64,000 nt of DNA from VXYK01 sp965214565 (GCA_965214565.1 OZ243951.1:1116001-1180000); one strand, 5' to 3'; counted from the stretch's first letter, positions 25,368 through 34,532 are shown. A program made the numbers and translations. Notes: generated by a model not told the origin, from the letters alone.

Positions 25368-27587
25368 GTGCCTTCCGCTGTCTGGGGTGCCCAGTGGCGA
25401 CCGTTCGGTCGGCGTCGGCTGCGCACACCCATCATCCCCCAACTCGAAGCGGCCGAGTGCGGGGCCGCTTCGCTAGGGATCATCCTCGCCCACTTCGGGC
25501 GCTGGGTTCCACTCGAAGAGTTGCGCGAGGGCTGCGGAGTCAGCCGCGACGGATCAAGTGCTGCCGGCATTGTCCGCGCAGGCGAACACTACGGGCTCCG
25601 CGTCCGCGGTTGGCGCAAACAAGTTGAGCAGCTCGCCGAACTCGATAAACCCGTCATCTTGTTCTGGGAGCTCAACCACTTCCTCGTACTCGAAGGCGTC
25701 TCGGGTGATCGGTACTATCTCAACGATCCGGCCAATGGCCGACGCACCGTGAGCCGCGAGATTTTCGATGAGGCATTCACCGGCATAGTGCTCACGGTCG
25801 AGACGACGCCGTCGTTCCGACCGGGCGGAGAACCGCCCAAACTCTTGCGGATGCTCTGGCCCTGGTTGCGTGAATCACGCAGCGCGGTCGGCGCTGTGGT
25901 GCTGGCTGGAATGGTGCTGGCCATCCCCGCGCTGGCACTGCCGATCCTGCTCGGGGTCTTCGTCGACGAGGTCCTAATCGGCGGCGAGAGCGACCGGGGC
26001 GGTTGGATCATCGCTGCGATGCTGCTGGCAGGCCTCACCACCTACCTGCTCACCTGGTTTCAACAGCTGATGCTGCGCAAGATCTCGGTCCGGGTTGCGG
26101 TCACCCATGCACAGCGATTGCTCTGGCGACTCTTCAGACTGCCGACACAGTATTTTGAGCGCCGATACGCAGGAGACCTCGCCTCAAGGCTCAGTCTCGT
26201 CGACCAGATCGCCGCGGTTGTCGCCCAGCGGCTCGTGGGTGCGGTTGTGGAGCTGGTCGTGAGCGCGTTGCTCTTCGTGCTGCTCGTGGTCTACGACCCG
26301 CTCATCGGCGTGATCGTGGGGGCTGTCGCGCTGGGCAATGTGCTCGTGACAAGGCTCCTGAGCCAGCGGCGGCTCGACCAGAACCGACAGTTGCGCCGTG
26401 AGCAGGCGCTGCTGTTCGGGATCGAGACCGCTGGTCTGCGTCAGATCGACTCGCTGCGCGCCACCGCCGCTGAGAATGACTTCTTCGCGCGCTGGAGCGG
26501 CTATCAGGCGCGGGAGCTCTCGGCCCGACAACGCTTCGCCGAGCTGGGCTACGTGAACGCCGCGATGCCCCGTCTCTTCTTGATCCTGAGCGGCGTGACC
26601 GTGCTCGGACTCGGCGGCTGGCGTGTGATCGAAGGCGACCTCACCATCGGCGAGCTGTTCGCCATATACATACTGGCCGGAAACTTCCTCGCCCCGATAG
26701 GCCGGTTCGTGCAGTTCGCGGACACATTCCAACTGCTCGAAGCCGACCTCCAACGGATCGCGGACGTCGTCAGCGCTGAGGAGGACGCCTCGCTCACCGC
26801 TGCCGAGGCAAGCCAACGCGACGCACAGTCCGGCGCGGTCGCCAGCCTCAACGGTCGCCTGCGGCTGGCAGGCCGACTCGAACTCCACGGCATCAGCTTC
26901 GGCTACCGACGCGATGCCGACCCGCTGATCGACGGCCTCAGCCTGACGATCGAGCCCGGCCAGCGGGTTGCCATCGTCGGCCCGACCGGATCGGGCAAAT
27001 CGACGCTGCTGCGCGTGGTCAGCGGAGACTACGCGCCCTGGGAGGGGGAGATCCTGTTCGATGGGGTACCCGCCCGCAACATCCCGCGTTCGGTCCTGAC
27101 CGCGTCACTGGCCACGGTCGACCAGCGGATCGTGCTCTTCGACGGAAGCGTGCGCGACAACCTCACGATGTGGAACTCCTCAGTCGCCCAAGCCGATGTC
27201 GTCGCCGCCGCCCGCGACGCGATGATCCACGAAGAGATCATCACTCGCAGGGGGGGCTACGACACCCACATCCAGGAGGCAGGGCGCAACTTCAGCGGCG
27301 GACAGCGCCAGCGACTGGAGATCGCCCGCGCGTTGGTCAACCGACCGTCGTTGCTGTTTCTCGACGAGGCGACCAGCACGCTCGACGCCGTGACCGAGCA
27401 GCGCATCGACGACGCCCTACGCCGGCGCGGCTGCTCCTGTTTGATCGTCGCCCATCGGCTGAGCACGATCCGGGACTGCGACCAGATCATCGTCTTGGAC
27501 CGTGGCCGCGAGGTGCAGCGCGGTGTCCACGAGGAGCTGATCACCGACCCCCACGGGATATACGCCCAACTGGTGCATTCCCAATGA
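25368..27587 (+). CDS. C39 peptidase-containing ABC exporter (NHLM ABC1 type)
   Basis: The 739-residue protein has an N-terminal C39 protease domain (residues about 20-150) with the catalytic Cys in LEAAECGAASLG, His in ELNHFLVLEG and Asp in LNDPANG. A six-helix transmembrane domain (about 165-450) and an ATPase domain follow, with Walker A GPTGSGKST, signature NFSGGQRQR, Walker B LLFLDEAT and H-loop VAHRLST. It should cut the precursor after the double glycine and export the core. It overlaps the next ABC gene by four bases. Start: GTG 25368. Confidence 0.9.
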   Translation: MPSAVWGAQWRPFGRRRLRTPIIPQLEAAECGAASLGIILAHFGRWVPLEELREGCGVSRDGSSAAGIVRAGEHYGLRVRGWRKQVEQLAELDKPVILFWELNHFLVLEGVSGDRYYLNDPANGRRTVSREIFDEAFTGIVLTVETTPSFRPGGEPPKLLRMLWPWLRESRSAVGAVVLAGMVLAIPALALPILLGVFVDEVLIGGESDRGGWIIAAMLLAGLTTYLLTWFQQLMLRKISVRVAVTHAQRLLWRLFRLPTQYFERRYAGDLASRLSLVDQIAAVVAQRLVGAVVELVVSALLFVLLVVYDPLIGVIVGAVALGNVLVTRLLSQRRLDQNRQLRREQALLFGIETAGLRQIDSLRATAAENDFFARWSGYQARELSARQRFAELGYVNAAMPRLFLILSGVTVLGLGGWRVIEGDLTIGELFAIYILAGNFLAPIGRFVQFADTFQLLEADLQRIADVVSAEEDASLTAAEASQRDAQSGAVASLNGRLRLAGRLELHGISFGYRRDADPLIDGLSLTIEPGQRVAIVGPTGSGKSTLLRVVSGDYAPWEGEILFDGVPARNIPRSVLTASLATVDQRIVLFDGSVRDNLTMWNSSVAQADVVAAARDAMIHEEIITRRGGYDTHIQEAGRNFSGGQRQRLEIARALVNRPSLLFLDEATSTLDAVTEQRIDDALRRRGCSCLIVAHRLSTIRDCDQIIVLDRGREVQRGVHEELITDPHGIYAQLVHSQ

Positions 27588-30514
27588 GCGCAATGGGACC
27601 CGGGCACGCCGTCGGGCAGTCGCGCCTCGGCCGCCTCGCGCTGAGCCGAGGCGAATCGACCGCCGGCGCAGCGAACCAGCCGATCACCCTAGACGACCCG
27701 TCGGTCGCCTATCTGGTGCTCGAGGGCACAATCGACATCTTCCTCTTCGAGCAGGAGGACGGCACTGTCAGGTCATCTGCGATGCACATCCTCCGCGCCG
27801 AGGCCGGGCAGATCATCTTCGGGATCGGCTCATACGACACGCCACTGACTGCGGTCGGGAAGGGGCTCCCCGGAGCGCGCCTGTCTAAACTGCCTCGTTC
27901 TGCGTTGACCGCCAACGAACTGGCCGACGAACTGGCCGAACAGGCCGACCGGTGGGTCAGCGCGATCGGCGGAGCCGTTGCATCGCGAATCGACCCGCGG
28001 CCCCGTCCCACGCTCGTCGTCGACCCCGGCGACAACCTCCAACTGAGCGCCGACGCGAACAGCGTGCTCTCGACGCGCTCAGGCGCGGTCGTCTGGGTCG
28101 GCGTTTCACAGGGCGCAGCCGCCTTCCTCGGCACAGAAGAACCCTCACCCGGCGGAACAGGACTCGCGCCGCTCTGTTTCGACACTTGGCTCACCCTGTC
28201 AGAAGACGCCGCGATCGAGCTCGCCAGTTCACGCCGATTGGCCGAGGATGGTCGGCTCCTGCAAGCACTCGACGAATTCCACCAGCTCACGATGAGCGCC
28301 GAGCACCTCAACCGAACGCTGCTGTTAGCCGACGTCGTCAACGAACAAGCCGCGCGCGAGGCGCTCCGTCGTCGCGATGCCGAGCAGGCCCAATCCGGCC
28401 TCAACCGCATTCTCGCCCGGGAGCGCGTCGGCGTCGACCACGACGGCTCCGTCCTCATGGCCGCACTTGCGCTGGTTGGCAAGCATGAGGGCATTGACTT
28501 CCAGCGACCGGCGCAACAACCGGGACAGATCGTCGAGGAGCCAACACCCCACGAGGTGTTTCACGCCTCAGGAGTCCGCGCCCGAAGCGTGCGCCTACAG
28601 CCCGAGGATCGCTGGTGGCTCGGCGACAACGGGGCGATGCTCGGGTTCCTCGGTGACGAACGGCGACCGGTGGCGCTGCTTCCGAGTTGGAACGGCCGCT
28701 ACCGAATGGTCGATCCAACCGACGGACGAGTCACCCGGGTCGATTCGGCGAAAGCGCTCCAACTCTCACCGCGCGCCTGGCTCTGCTACCCGGCGCTTGC
28801 CACCGACCGCGGGGTCGGCGCCCTCGACCTCGCACGCGTCGCCGGACACGGACTCGCCTCCAACTTCGGGCGGTTCGCCCTGGCCGGGTTCTTGGCCGCA
28901 CTACTAACGCAGGCACCCGCTATCGCGGTCGGTGTCCTGACAGACTGGATACTCGCCTCAGCATCAGTCTCCATGCTGGTACAGGCCATGATCGCGTTGG
29001 CCCTGTTCGGCGCGGTGGGGATGTTGTTGGAGATCCTGCAGGGAACCTCGATGATGCGCCTCGAAGGGCGCGGCACAACCCGCGTCAGCGCTGCCGCTTG
29101 GGACCGTCTGCTGAGGCTGCCACCGAGCTTCTTTCGACGTTTCACCTCCGGCGACTTGGCGATTCGCATGACCACCTTCCAGCTCATGCGCGACCAGATC
29201 TCGGGAGTGGCCGCGAATGCTCTGCTCTCGTTCGTCTTCTTATTGCCGACACTCGCCATCCTCTTCGTCTACGACGTTCCGCTGGCCCTGGTCTGTGCCG
29301 GACTGGCCGCGGCGATGGTGCTGATCACGGCGTTGATCGGCCTCTGGCAACTCAAACCGCAGCGCCGCGGCTTCGCCGCCGAACGCCGACTGGCAGGCGA
29401 ACTGCTCCAGTTCATCAACGGGATCGGCAAGCTGCGAGCGTCCGGCGCGGAGCCCTCGGCCTTCGCCATCTGGGCCCGTCACTACCGTCAGCAACTGCTG
29501 GCCAGGATCCAAGTCTCCCGGCTGAACGAGCATCTGATCTCGCTCAGCGCCGCGACTCCTGCGCTGATCGGCGCCGCCCTGTTCGCTGTCGTCATTGCCC
29601 GCGACGCGCAGGAATTGCAGATCAGCGACTTCCTCGTCGTCTACGCCGTGGCGATGACGTTCTTCGCGGCCGCCGCCAACCTCGGTCGCTCGTTCGAGGC
29701 GATCGCCGCCACCCTGCCCGCATACGAGCAGATCAAGCCCATCCTCGTTGAGCTGCCCGAGCCCGACGCCCGCAGCAGCGCTCACGTCACGTTGCAAGGA
29801 GACGTGCGCTTCGACCATGTCAGCTTCCGCTACGAAGCTGACATGCCGCTCATCGACGATGTCTCAATCTCGGCGCGGGCGGGCGAGTTCGTCGCGATCG
29901 TGGGTGAGTCTGGCTCGGGCAAGAGCACGCTGATGCGGCTGGCTCTGGGACTCGAGGATCCAACCGCCGGCAGCGTCTACTACGACGGGCGCGACCTCTC
30001 CTCACTCGACCGTCAGGCGCTGCGGCGCCAACTCGGCGTCGTCATGCAGGACGGCACGCTGCAGCCTGGCAGCGTGCTCGACAACATCATCGGCATGGGC
30101 GACGACCTCACGATCGAGGATGCCTGGAGGGCCGTTCGCCAAGCCGACATCGGCAACGAGATCGCCGCTATGCCCATGCAGCTCCACACAGTCTTGACCG
30201 AGGGTTCGACCACGGTCTCGGGCGGACAGGCACAGCGTCTGCGGATTGCCGCTGCGCTGGTCCGTAGTCCACGTATTGTCTGGCTCGACGAAGCGACCAG
30301 TTGGCTCGACGCACGCAGCCAAGCGCAGGTGATGCAGAGCATCGAGAGACTCGCCGCGACCCGCATCGTGATCGCTCACAGACTCTCCACGGTCCGCCAA
30401 GCAGACCGAATTTACGTGATGCAGCGCGGCCGGGTCGTCCAAGTCGGCAACTTCGACGACCTGAACGCCGTTGACGGCCCCTTCCGCCGCCTAGTCGAAC
30501 GCCAGCTCGCGTGA
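27584..30514 (+). CDS. Second ABC exporter with large N-terminal domain (NHLM ABC2 type)
   Basis: The start at 27584 overlaps the previous stop as ATGA; the frame is open further upstream but only as a shadow. The 976-residue protein has a roughly 400-residue N-terminal region without a protease motif, a six-helix membrane domain (about 425-690) and an ATPase domain: Walker A GESGSGKST, signature TVSGGQAQR, Walker B IVWLDEAT, H-loop IAHRLST. Part of the N-terminus resembles a cyclic-nucleotide-binding fold. This matches the second transporter of NHLM peptide systems, which works as a partner of the peptidase-containing one. Confidence 0.88.
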   Translation: MSAMGPGHAVGQSRLGRLALSRGESTAGAANQPITLDDPSVAYLVLEGTIDIFLFEQEDGTVRSSAMHILRAEAGQIIFGIGSYDTPLTAVGKGLPGARLSKLPRSALTANELADELAEQADRWVSAIGGAVASRIDPRPRPTLVVDPGDNLQLSADANSVLSTRSGAVVWVGVSQGAAAFLGTEEPSPGGTGLAPLCFDTWLTLSEDAAIELASSRRLAEDGRLLQALDEFHQLTMSAEHLNRTLLLADVVNEQAAREALRRRDAEQAQSGLNRILARERVGVDHDGSVLMAALALVGKHEGIDFQRPAQQPGQIVEEPTPHEVFHASGVRARSVRLQPEDRWWLGDNGAMLGFLGDERRPVALLPSWNGRYRMVDPTDGRVTRVDSAKALQLSPRAWLCYPALATDRGVGALDLARVAGHGLASNFGRFALAGFLAALLTQAPAIAVGVLTDWILASASVSMLVQAMIALALFGAVGMLLEILQGTSMMRLEGRGTTRVSAAAWDRLLRLPPSFFRRFTSGDLAIRMTTFQLMRDQISGVAANALLSFVFLLPTLAILFVYDVPLALVCAGLAAAMVLITALIGLWQLKPQRRGFAAERRLAGELLQFINGIGKLRASGAEPSAFAIWARHYRQQLLARIQVSRLNEHLISLSAATPALIGAALFAVVIARDAQELQISDFLVVYAVAMTFFAAAANLGRSFEAIAATLPAYEQIKPILVELPEPDARSSAHVTLQGDVRFDHVSFRYEADMPLIDDVSISARAGEFVAIVGESGSGKSTLMRLALGLEDPTAGSVYYDGRDLSSLDRQALRRQLGVVMQDGTLQPGSVLDNIIGMGDDLTIEDAWRAVRQADIGNEIAAMPMQLHTVLTEGSTTVSGGQAQRLRIAAALVRSPRIVWLDEATSWLDARSQAQVMQSIERLAATRIVIAHRLSTVRQADRIYVMQRGRVVQVGNFDDLNAVDGPFRRLVERQLA

Positions 30515-30617
30515 ACCGGAATACGGTGCACGCACAGCTCGGTCAGCACCAACAAACCCCCAAATCTCGTTCGAGTCTCAAATCTCGATCGAGACTGCAG
30601 CAGCCAGACCGTGCGGG

Positions 30618-31475
30618 TCAGAGGCGCACGCTGATCGCGTCCCACAGCGACTTAGACGTCAGTACGGCCAGAAAGACGACCACTGTCGCAAGGGCCATTG
30701 TGGCTCCCGCGGCGGTGTCGTAGTGATAGCTGATGAGCAGCCCGACCACTGTCGATCCCGCGCCGATTAGAGCCGCGGCCGCCATGATGCGCGGCACCCG
30801 CCTCACCAGCAGCACTGCCGTGGCTGGAGGAGCGATCAGAAACGCGAACACCAACAGGTTCCCAACAGCCTCAAAGGAGGCGACGATCGAGACCACCAGC
30901 AGCACCAGCAGGACCGCATGCGCCAGGCGGGGTCGAAGGCCCAGAACCTGGGCCTGGGCCTGATCGAAAGTCATCACGAGGAAAGCACGGTAGAACACGA
31001 ACACGCCACACAGGGTGACCGCCGCCGCTGTCGCCTGGCGCTGGAGATCCCCCGAGTCGACGCCCGTGATCGAGCCGAACAAGAAGCGGCTCAGATCACC
31101 GATGTAGGCGCCCGAGGAACTCGACATGATCACCACCGCCAGAGCCAGGAACCCCACGAACAACAGGCCGATCGAGGTGTCGTCGGGGAGCGGCGAATGG
31201 TGTCGAATAAGATTGATTCCCCCAACCATCATCAACGCTGCGACGAATGCTCCGATGGTCGTGTTGACACCGAGAATGAATGCGATCGCGACGCCGGGCA
31301 ACAGGCCGTGCGCCAGCGCGTCGCCCAGAAAGCTCATTCCTCTCAACACGACCCAGGTGCCGACCACTGAAGTCGTCAATCCGACCAACAGGCCCGCATA
31401 GAGGGCGTTCTGCATGAACGGGTTCGACGTGAAGGGGTCGATCCACCATGCCAGGGGGTCGGTCAGGAACTCCAC
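30618..31475 (-). CDS. znuB: Zinc/manganese ABC transporter permease (ZnuB type)
   Basis: The 285-residue ABC-3-family permease has about eight hydrophobic segments and the family motifs VLRGMSFLGDALAHG (about 44-58) and VGNLLVFAFLIAPPATA (about 205-221). The start is GTG 31475. The solute-binding protein gene znuA and ATPase gene znuC are 2-4 kb away, and a 95-bp relic repeat shows znuA once lay immediately upstream. In the 100-base gap to the ABC exporter lies an inverted repeat (AGTCTC...GAGACT, about 30575-30596) that could end both transcripts. Confidence 0.87.
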   Translation of the reverse strand: MEFLTDPLAWWIDPFTSNPFMQNALYAGLLVGLTTSVVGTWVVLRGMSFLGDALAHGLLPGVAIAFILGVNTTIGAFVAALMMVGGINLIRHHSPLPDDTSIGLLFVGFLALAVVIMSSSSGAYIGDLSRFLFGSITGVDSGDLQRQATAAAVTLCGVFVFYRAFLVMTFDQAQAQVLGLRPRLAHAVLLVLLVVSIVASFEAVGNLLVFAFLIAPPATAVLLVRRVPRIMAAAALIGAGSTVVGLLISYHYDTAAGATMALATVVVFLAVLTSKSLWDAISVRL

Positions 31476-31534
31476 CCAGTACGTTCTATCTGAACGCGTC
31501 GACTATCAGACAGGTATTGGTGCGCATGAACCCG
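31440..31534. repeat. 95-bp direct repeat (copy 1): znuB start plus znuA end relic
   Basis: This segment contains the first codons of znuB followed by a non-functional copy of the last codons of znuA. It matches 33182-33276 at 87 of 95 positions without gaps. The two copies bracket the His-rich peptide, CDF exporter and znuC-fragment module. Confidence 0.9.
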
Positions 31535-31662
31535 CCCCCGCCCGATCCCTCATCGCCTACGACCACTAACCCTTGGAACCTTAGGACACATTGAGTTTCG
31601 ACATCCCACCAAGTAACCTACCGACAACCAACCGAGCTTCTGCAAGGAACAAGGAGAAGAAC

Positions 31663-31887
31663 ATGGCTCACACTCACACCGCCGAATGCTACGACCATCC
31701 CGAGCACAGCCACGCAGACCATGCCGACCACTGCGACCAGGAAGAGCACAGCCACGCAGACCACTGCGAGGAGGACCACGACCACAGCGGCCACTGCGAT
31801 GTCCTGGAGCACAGCCACGCAGACCATGCCGACCACTGCGACCAGGAAGAGCACAGCCACACCGAAGAGTGCTGCCTGGTCTCATAA
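31663..31887 (+). CDS. His/Cys-rich metal-binding peptide
   Basis: The start is the ATG at 31663 with AAGGAG upstream; a TTG-type extension upstream is unlikely. The 74-residue peptide has 19 His, 7 Cys and many Asp/Glu. An 18-residue block (EHSHADHADHCDQEEHSH) occurs twice, at residues 14-31 and 49-66, and the peptide ends in ECCLVS. No signal peptide is present, so it is cytosolic. It sits 10 bases before a CDF zinc exporter, so a zinc (or nickel/cobalt/copper) buffer or chaperone handing metal to the exporter is a reasonable inference. I recognise no named family. Confidence 0.72.
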   Translation: MAHTHTAECYDHPEHSHADHADHCDQEEHSHADHCEEDHDHSGHCDVLEHSHADHADHCDQEEHSHTEECCLVS

Positions 31888-31897
31888 ATGAGTTTCA

Positions 31898-33031
31898 GTG
31901 CCAGAACCTGAGACCGGGTCTCATCACAACCAGCCTCCTGAAGGTCGTTCGCACACCGAGCGCGCGCACGATCACGATCATCACGGGCACGGGCACGGGC
32001 ACGATCATCACGGGCACGGGCACGGGCACGGGCACGATCATCACGGGCACGGGCACGATCATCACCACGACCACGGGCACCATCACCACGATCTGAGGGA
32101 GGCGTCAAGGCGCAGCCTGATTGGCGCGCTGACGATGACGACCACCTTCATGTTCGTCGAGGTCGTCGGCGGAATCCTCTCGGGCAGTCTGGCACTGATC
32201 GCAGACGCGGGGCACATGTTGACCGACAGCGCTTCCATAGCACTCGCGCTGTTTGCGATCTGGATCGCCAAACGGCCCGCCTCGGTCGAACGCACCTACG
32301 GCTACAACCGAGCCGAGATCCTCGCCGCCGCGGCCAACGCCCTGTCGCTTTGGCTCATCGCTGCATGGATCATCTGGGAATCGATCCAACGCTTCTTGTC
32401 ACCTGTGGATATCGAGGGCGGCACGGTACTCATCGTCGGGGGTATCGGCCTGCTCGTGAACATCGCTGCCGCCTACATGCTGCACGCTTCCGCGGAGCAC
32501 AGCCTCAACGTTGAAGGAGCGTTGCAACATGTGATCGCTGACATTATGGGTTCGGTCGCTGTGGTGGTCTCGGCGATCCTCGTCATCGCCTTTGGATGGA
32601 CGGTCGTCGACCCGATCCTCAGCCTGCTGATAGCGCTGCTGATAGTGCTCAGTTCCTGGCACCTGGTGACATCAGTCCTCACTGTGCTGATCGAAGGCAC
32701 ACCTGAACACCTCGACCTCTACAAGCTGTGCTCAGACATGGAGGAGGTCCCCGGCGTAACCGTGATCCACGATGTTCACGCATGGACCGTCACCTCAGGA
32801 TACGTTTCGTTGACAGCACATGTCCTCGCCGACCCCGACCATGACGGCGACTTCGACGAGATACTGCGGAAGCTGCGCAAGATCGCCAACGAGGACCACG
32901 GCATCTCACACACCACGATCCAACTGGAGACGTCAGTGACGGGTTGCACCGAAGACCACCACGTCGACCACCTGCTGCAACGCGAGTCGAACCGCAGGCG
33001 CAGGAAGTTCGTGTTCGGCCACCAGCACTGA
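31898..33031 (+). CDS. Cation diffusion facilitator (zinc exporter) with His-rich N-terminus
   Basis: The 377-residue protein has a cytosolic N-terminus with a roughly 45-residue His/Gly/Asp tract (about 20-66), encoded by repetitive CACGGGCACGATCATCACGG DNA, then six transmembrane helices with the CDF metal-site motifs ADAGHMLTD (helix II) and HVIADIMGS (helix V), and a C-terminal metallochaperone-like domain. It resembles ZitB/CzcD. The GTG at 31898 follows the His-rich peptide stop by ten bases, so the two are co-translated. It exports Zn(II) or related ions. Confidence 0.88.
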   Translation: MPEPETGSHHNQPPEGRSHTERAHDHDHHGHGHGHDHHGHGHGHGHDHHGHGHDHHHDHGHHHHDLREASRRSLIGALTMTTTFMFVEVVGGILSGSLALIADAGHMLTDSASIALALFAIWIAKRPASVERTYGYNRAEILAAAANALSLWLIAAWIIWESIQRFLSPVDIEGGTVLIVGGIGLLVNIAAAYMLHASAEHSLNVEGALQHVIADIMGSVAVVVSAILVIAFGWTVVDPILSLLIALLIVLSSWHLVTSVLTVLIEGTPEHLDLYKLCSDMEEVPGVTVIHDVHAWTVTSGYVSLTAHVLADPDHDGDFDEILRKLRKIANEDHGISHTTIQLETSVTGCTEDHHVDHLLQRESNRRRRKFVFGHQH

Positions 33032-33059
33032 ACGTACCCTGGGTCCGTGGAACCTACAT

Positions 33060-33181
33060 TGACCGCGGTCATGGGGTCAACGTCTCGAGCAAGACCACAT
33101 TGTTGGGGACCATCACCGGACTGATCCGCCCTGTTTCCGGTCGGATCGAAGGGGTGAGCGAGCGGCTCGCCTACGTCTGTC
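33060..33181 (+). pseudogene. znuC fragment (relic)
   Basis: This stretch matches znuC around 35237-35358 at the level of long identical runs but has lost the Walker A sequence: GVNGSGKTT has become a shifted or altered form with CTCGAGCAAG. It has no start or continuation. It shows that part of znuC was copied to the end of the exporter module. Confidence 0.8.
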
Positions 33182-33276
33182 GATCCACCACGCCCGGGGT
33201 TCGGTCAGGAACTCCACCCAGTACGTTTTATCCGAGCGCGTCGACTATCAGACGGGCATTGGTGCGCATGAACCCG
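33182..33276. repeat. 95-bp direct repeat (copy 2): znuB start relic plus znuA end
   Basis: Here the znuA stop codon region is the functional copy, and the first codons of znuB next to it are the relic. See 31440-31534. Together they reconstruct an ancestral znuA-znuB junction in which znuB followed znuA directly. Confidence 0.9.
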
Positions 33277-34472
33277 ACGTAGTCCTCTGCCCCACTGCCC
33301 GAGGGGCCGAGGCTTCCCGTATAGAGCGTCACCACCTCTACGTCACCGACCCGCGAGGCGAGCGCTTCAGTTTCGTCGCTGGAATGCACCGTCTCAGCGA
33401 ACACGGCCTTGACCCCTTCGTGCTCGATGGTCTCCGCCAATTCCTCGAGTTGAGAAGGGTTCGTCTCAGCCAAGGCTGAGGTTGATGGGAGTGCGGTCCC
33501 GATGATCTCAAAGCCGTAACGGTCAGCGAAATAGGCCAAGGCGTCGTGGTTCGTGACCAGCTTGCGTTCATCGGCCGACAACTCCTCCAGCAGATCTTCG
33601 AGTTCTTGGTCCAGTGCAGCCAACTCCGCCTGATAGTCGCTCAAACATGCGTCGACGGCATCGCCGTCGACACCAGCATCGTCAGTCAAGTGCAGGGCCA
33701 GGTCGTTCAGTGCGCCCGACACGCGCACTGGATCGAACCAGACGTGCGGGTCTTCGCTGCCGTGGCCGTGACCATCATCTTCGTCGGCGTGATCGTCGTC
33801 ATCATCTCCGTCCGCCTCGTGGTCCTCGGGATCGTCGGCGTGATCGTCGTCATCATCTTCGTCCGCCTCGTGGTCCTCCGGTTCGTCGGCGTGATCGTCG
33901 TCATCATCTTCGTCCGCCTCGTGGTCCTCGGGATCGTCGGCGTGATCGTCGTCATCATCTTCGTCCGCCTCGTGGTCCTCGGGTTCATCGGCATGCTCCT
34001 CGTCCGCGTCGTGATCGTCTTCACGGGCGTGACCCGAAGACAAAGAAATCGTCTCGATCTGTTCCGCAATCTCGAACACCGGCGTCCCAGAATCCTCAAC
34101 CGCCGCGAGCGTGTCCTCAAGTTGAACTTCCAGTCCCAGTCCGTTGGCAACCACAAGGTCGGCATTCTCCATACGTTCCCGATCACGCAGCGACGGTTCG
34201 AATCCATGGGGGTCGCCACCGACCGGAATGACAGTCTCAACATCGGCAATTCCGCCACAGGCCACGTGCGCAACGACATCGGCCCAGATACCGGTCGTCA
34301 CCATAATCTTAGGGACGTCGGACCGGGTGTCCGCCGACGGTTCTGGATCGGAGGATCCTCCGCATCCAGCAACTAACAACGCCAACGCCGCGAACACAAT
34401 TATCGCCCGCGGCAGTTGCCTACTCGCCAGAAACGATCGAGAAGTTTCAGCTGAGAGTCGTCCAACACGCAT
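33228..34472 (-). CDS. znuA: Zinc-binding lipoprotein of ABC transporter (ZnuA type) with acidic His repeats
   Basis: The 414-residue protein has a signal and lipobox (LLVAGCGG, Cys about 37), the cluster A-I binding fold (GDPHGFEPS with metal-ligand His, VWFDP, HSSDETEALA), and between lobes a roughly 100-residue Asp/His loop. That loop contains four units of DDDDDHADDPEDHEADE-type sequence, encoded by four 51-base repeats (33784-33987). Such His/acidic loops are typical of zinc- rather than manganese-specific proteins and help capture zinc. It is divergent from zur and shares its promoter region. Confidence 0.9.
   Translation of the reverse strand: MRVGRLSAETSRSFLASRQLPRAIIVFAALALLVAGCGGSSDPEPSADTRSDVPKIMVTTGIWADVVAHVACGGIADVETVIPVGGDPHGFEPSLRDRERMENADLVVANGLGLEVQLEDTLAAVEDSGTPVFEIAEQIETISLSSGHAREDDHDADEEHADEPEDHEADEDDDDDHADDPEDHEADEDDDDDHADEPEDHEADEDDDDDHADDPEDHEADGDDDDDHADEDDGHGHGSEDPHVWFDPVRVSGALNDLALHLTDDAGVDGDAVDACLSDYQAELAALDQELEDLLEELSADERKLVTNHDALAYFADRYGFEIIGTALPSTSALAETNPSQLEELAETIEHEGVKAVFAETVHSSDETEALASRVGDVEVVTLYTGSLGPSGSGAEDYVGFMRTNARLIVDALG
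33784..33987. repeat. Four 51-bp tandem repeats inside znuA
   Basis: Units begin at 33784, 33835, 33886 and 33937, each opening TCGGCGTGATCGTCGTCATC; a fifth partial unit follows. They code for the His/Asp-rich metal loop. Copy number is likely to vary between strains. Confidence 0.9.
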
Positions 34473-34510
34473 GGCTATGATCCCCTGGTACCGTTGATGA
34501 TGGCTTAATC

Positions 34511-34532
34511 TTGATAATGAGTCTCATTCATA
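34511..34532. promoter_or_regulatory. Zur-type operator between znuA and zur
   Basis: TGATAATGAGTCTCATTCA contains the perfect palindrome AATGAG-T-CTCATT (34516-34528), matching the AT-rich dyad recognised by Fur/Zur proteins. It lies 16 bases upstream of the zur start and 44 bases upstream of znuA, so it can repress both when zinc is plentiful. Confidence 0.72.

Noticed and set aside
27170..27583. Upstream extension of the second ABC exporter
   Set aside because: It overlaps the ATPase domain of the first exporter in another frame, and the extension has no domain. The ATGA overlap at 27584 gives the proper start.
30575..30600. Rho-independent terminator after the ABC exporter operon
   Set aside because: The inverted repeat lacks a T-run on either strand, so it is mentioned only as a possible structure.
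31980..32090. Regular CACGGGCACGATCATCACGG-type repeats resembling a repeat array
   Set aside because: They are the codons of the His/Gly/Asp tract of the CDF exporter, with no unique spacers, so this is not a CRISPR array.
33060..33181. znuC fragment as a second ATPase gene
   Set aside because: It lacks an intact Walker A, a start codon and everything downstream.
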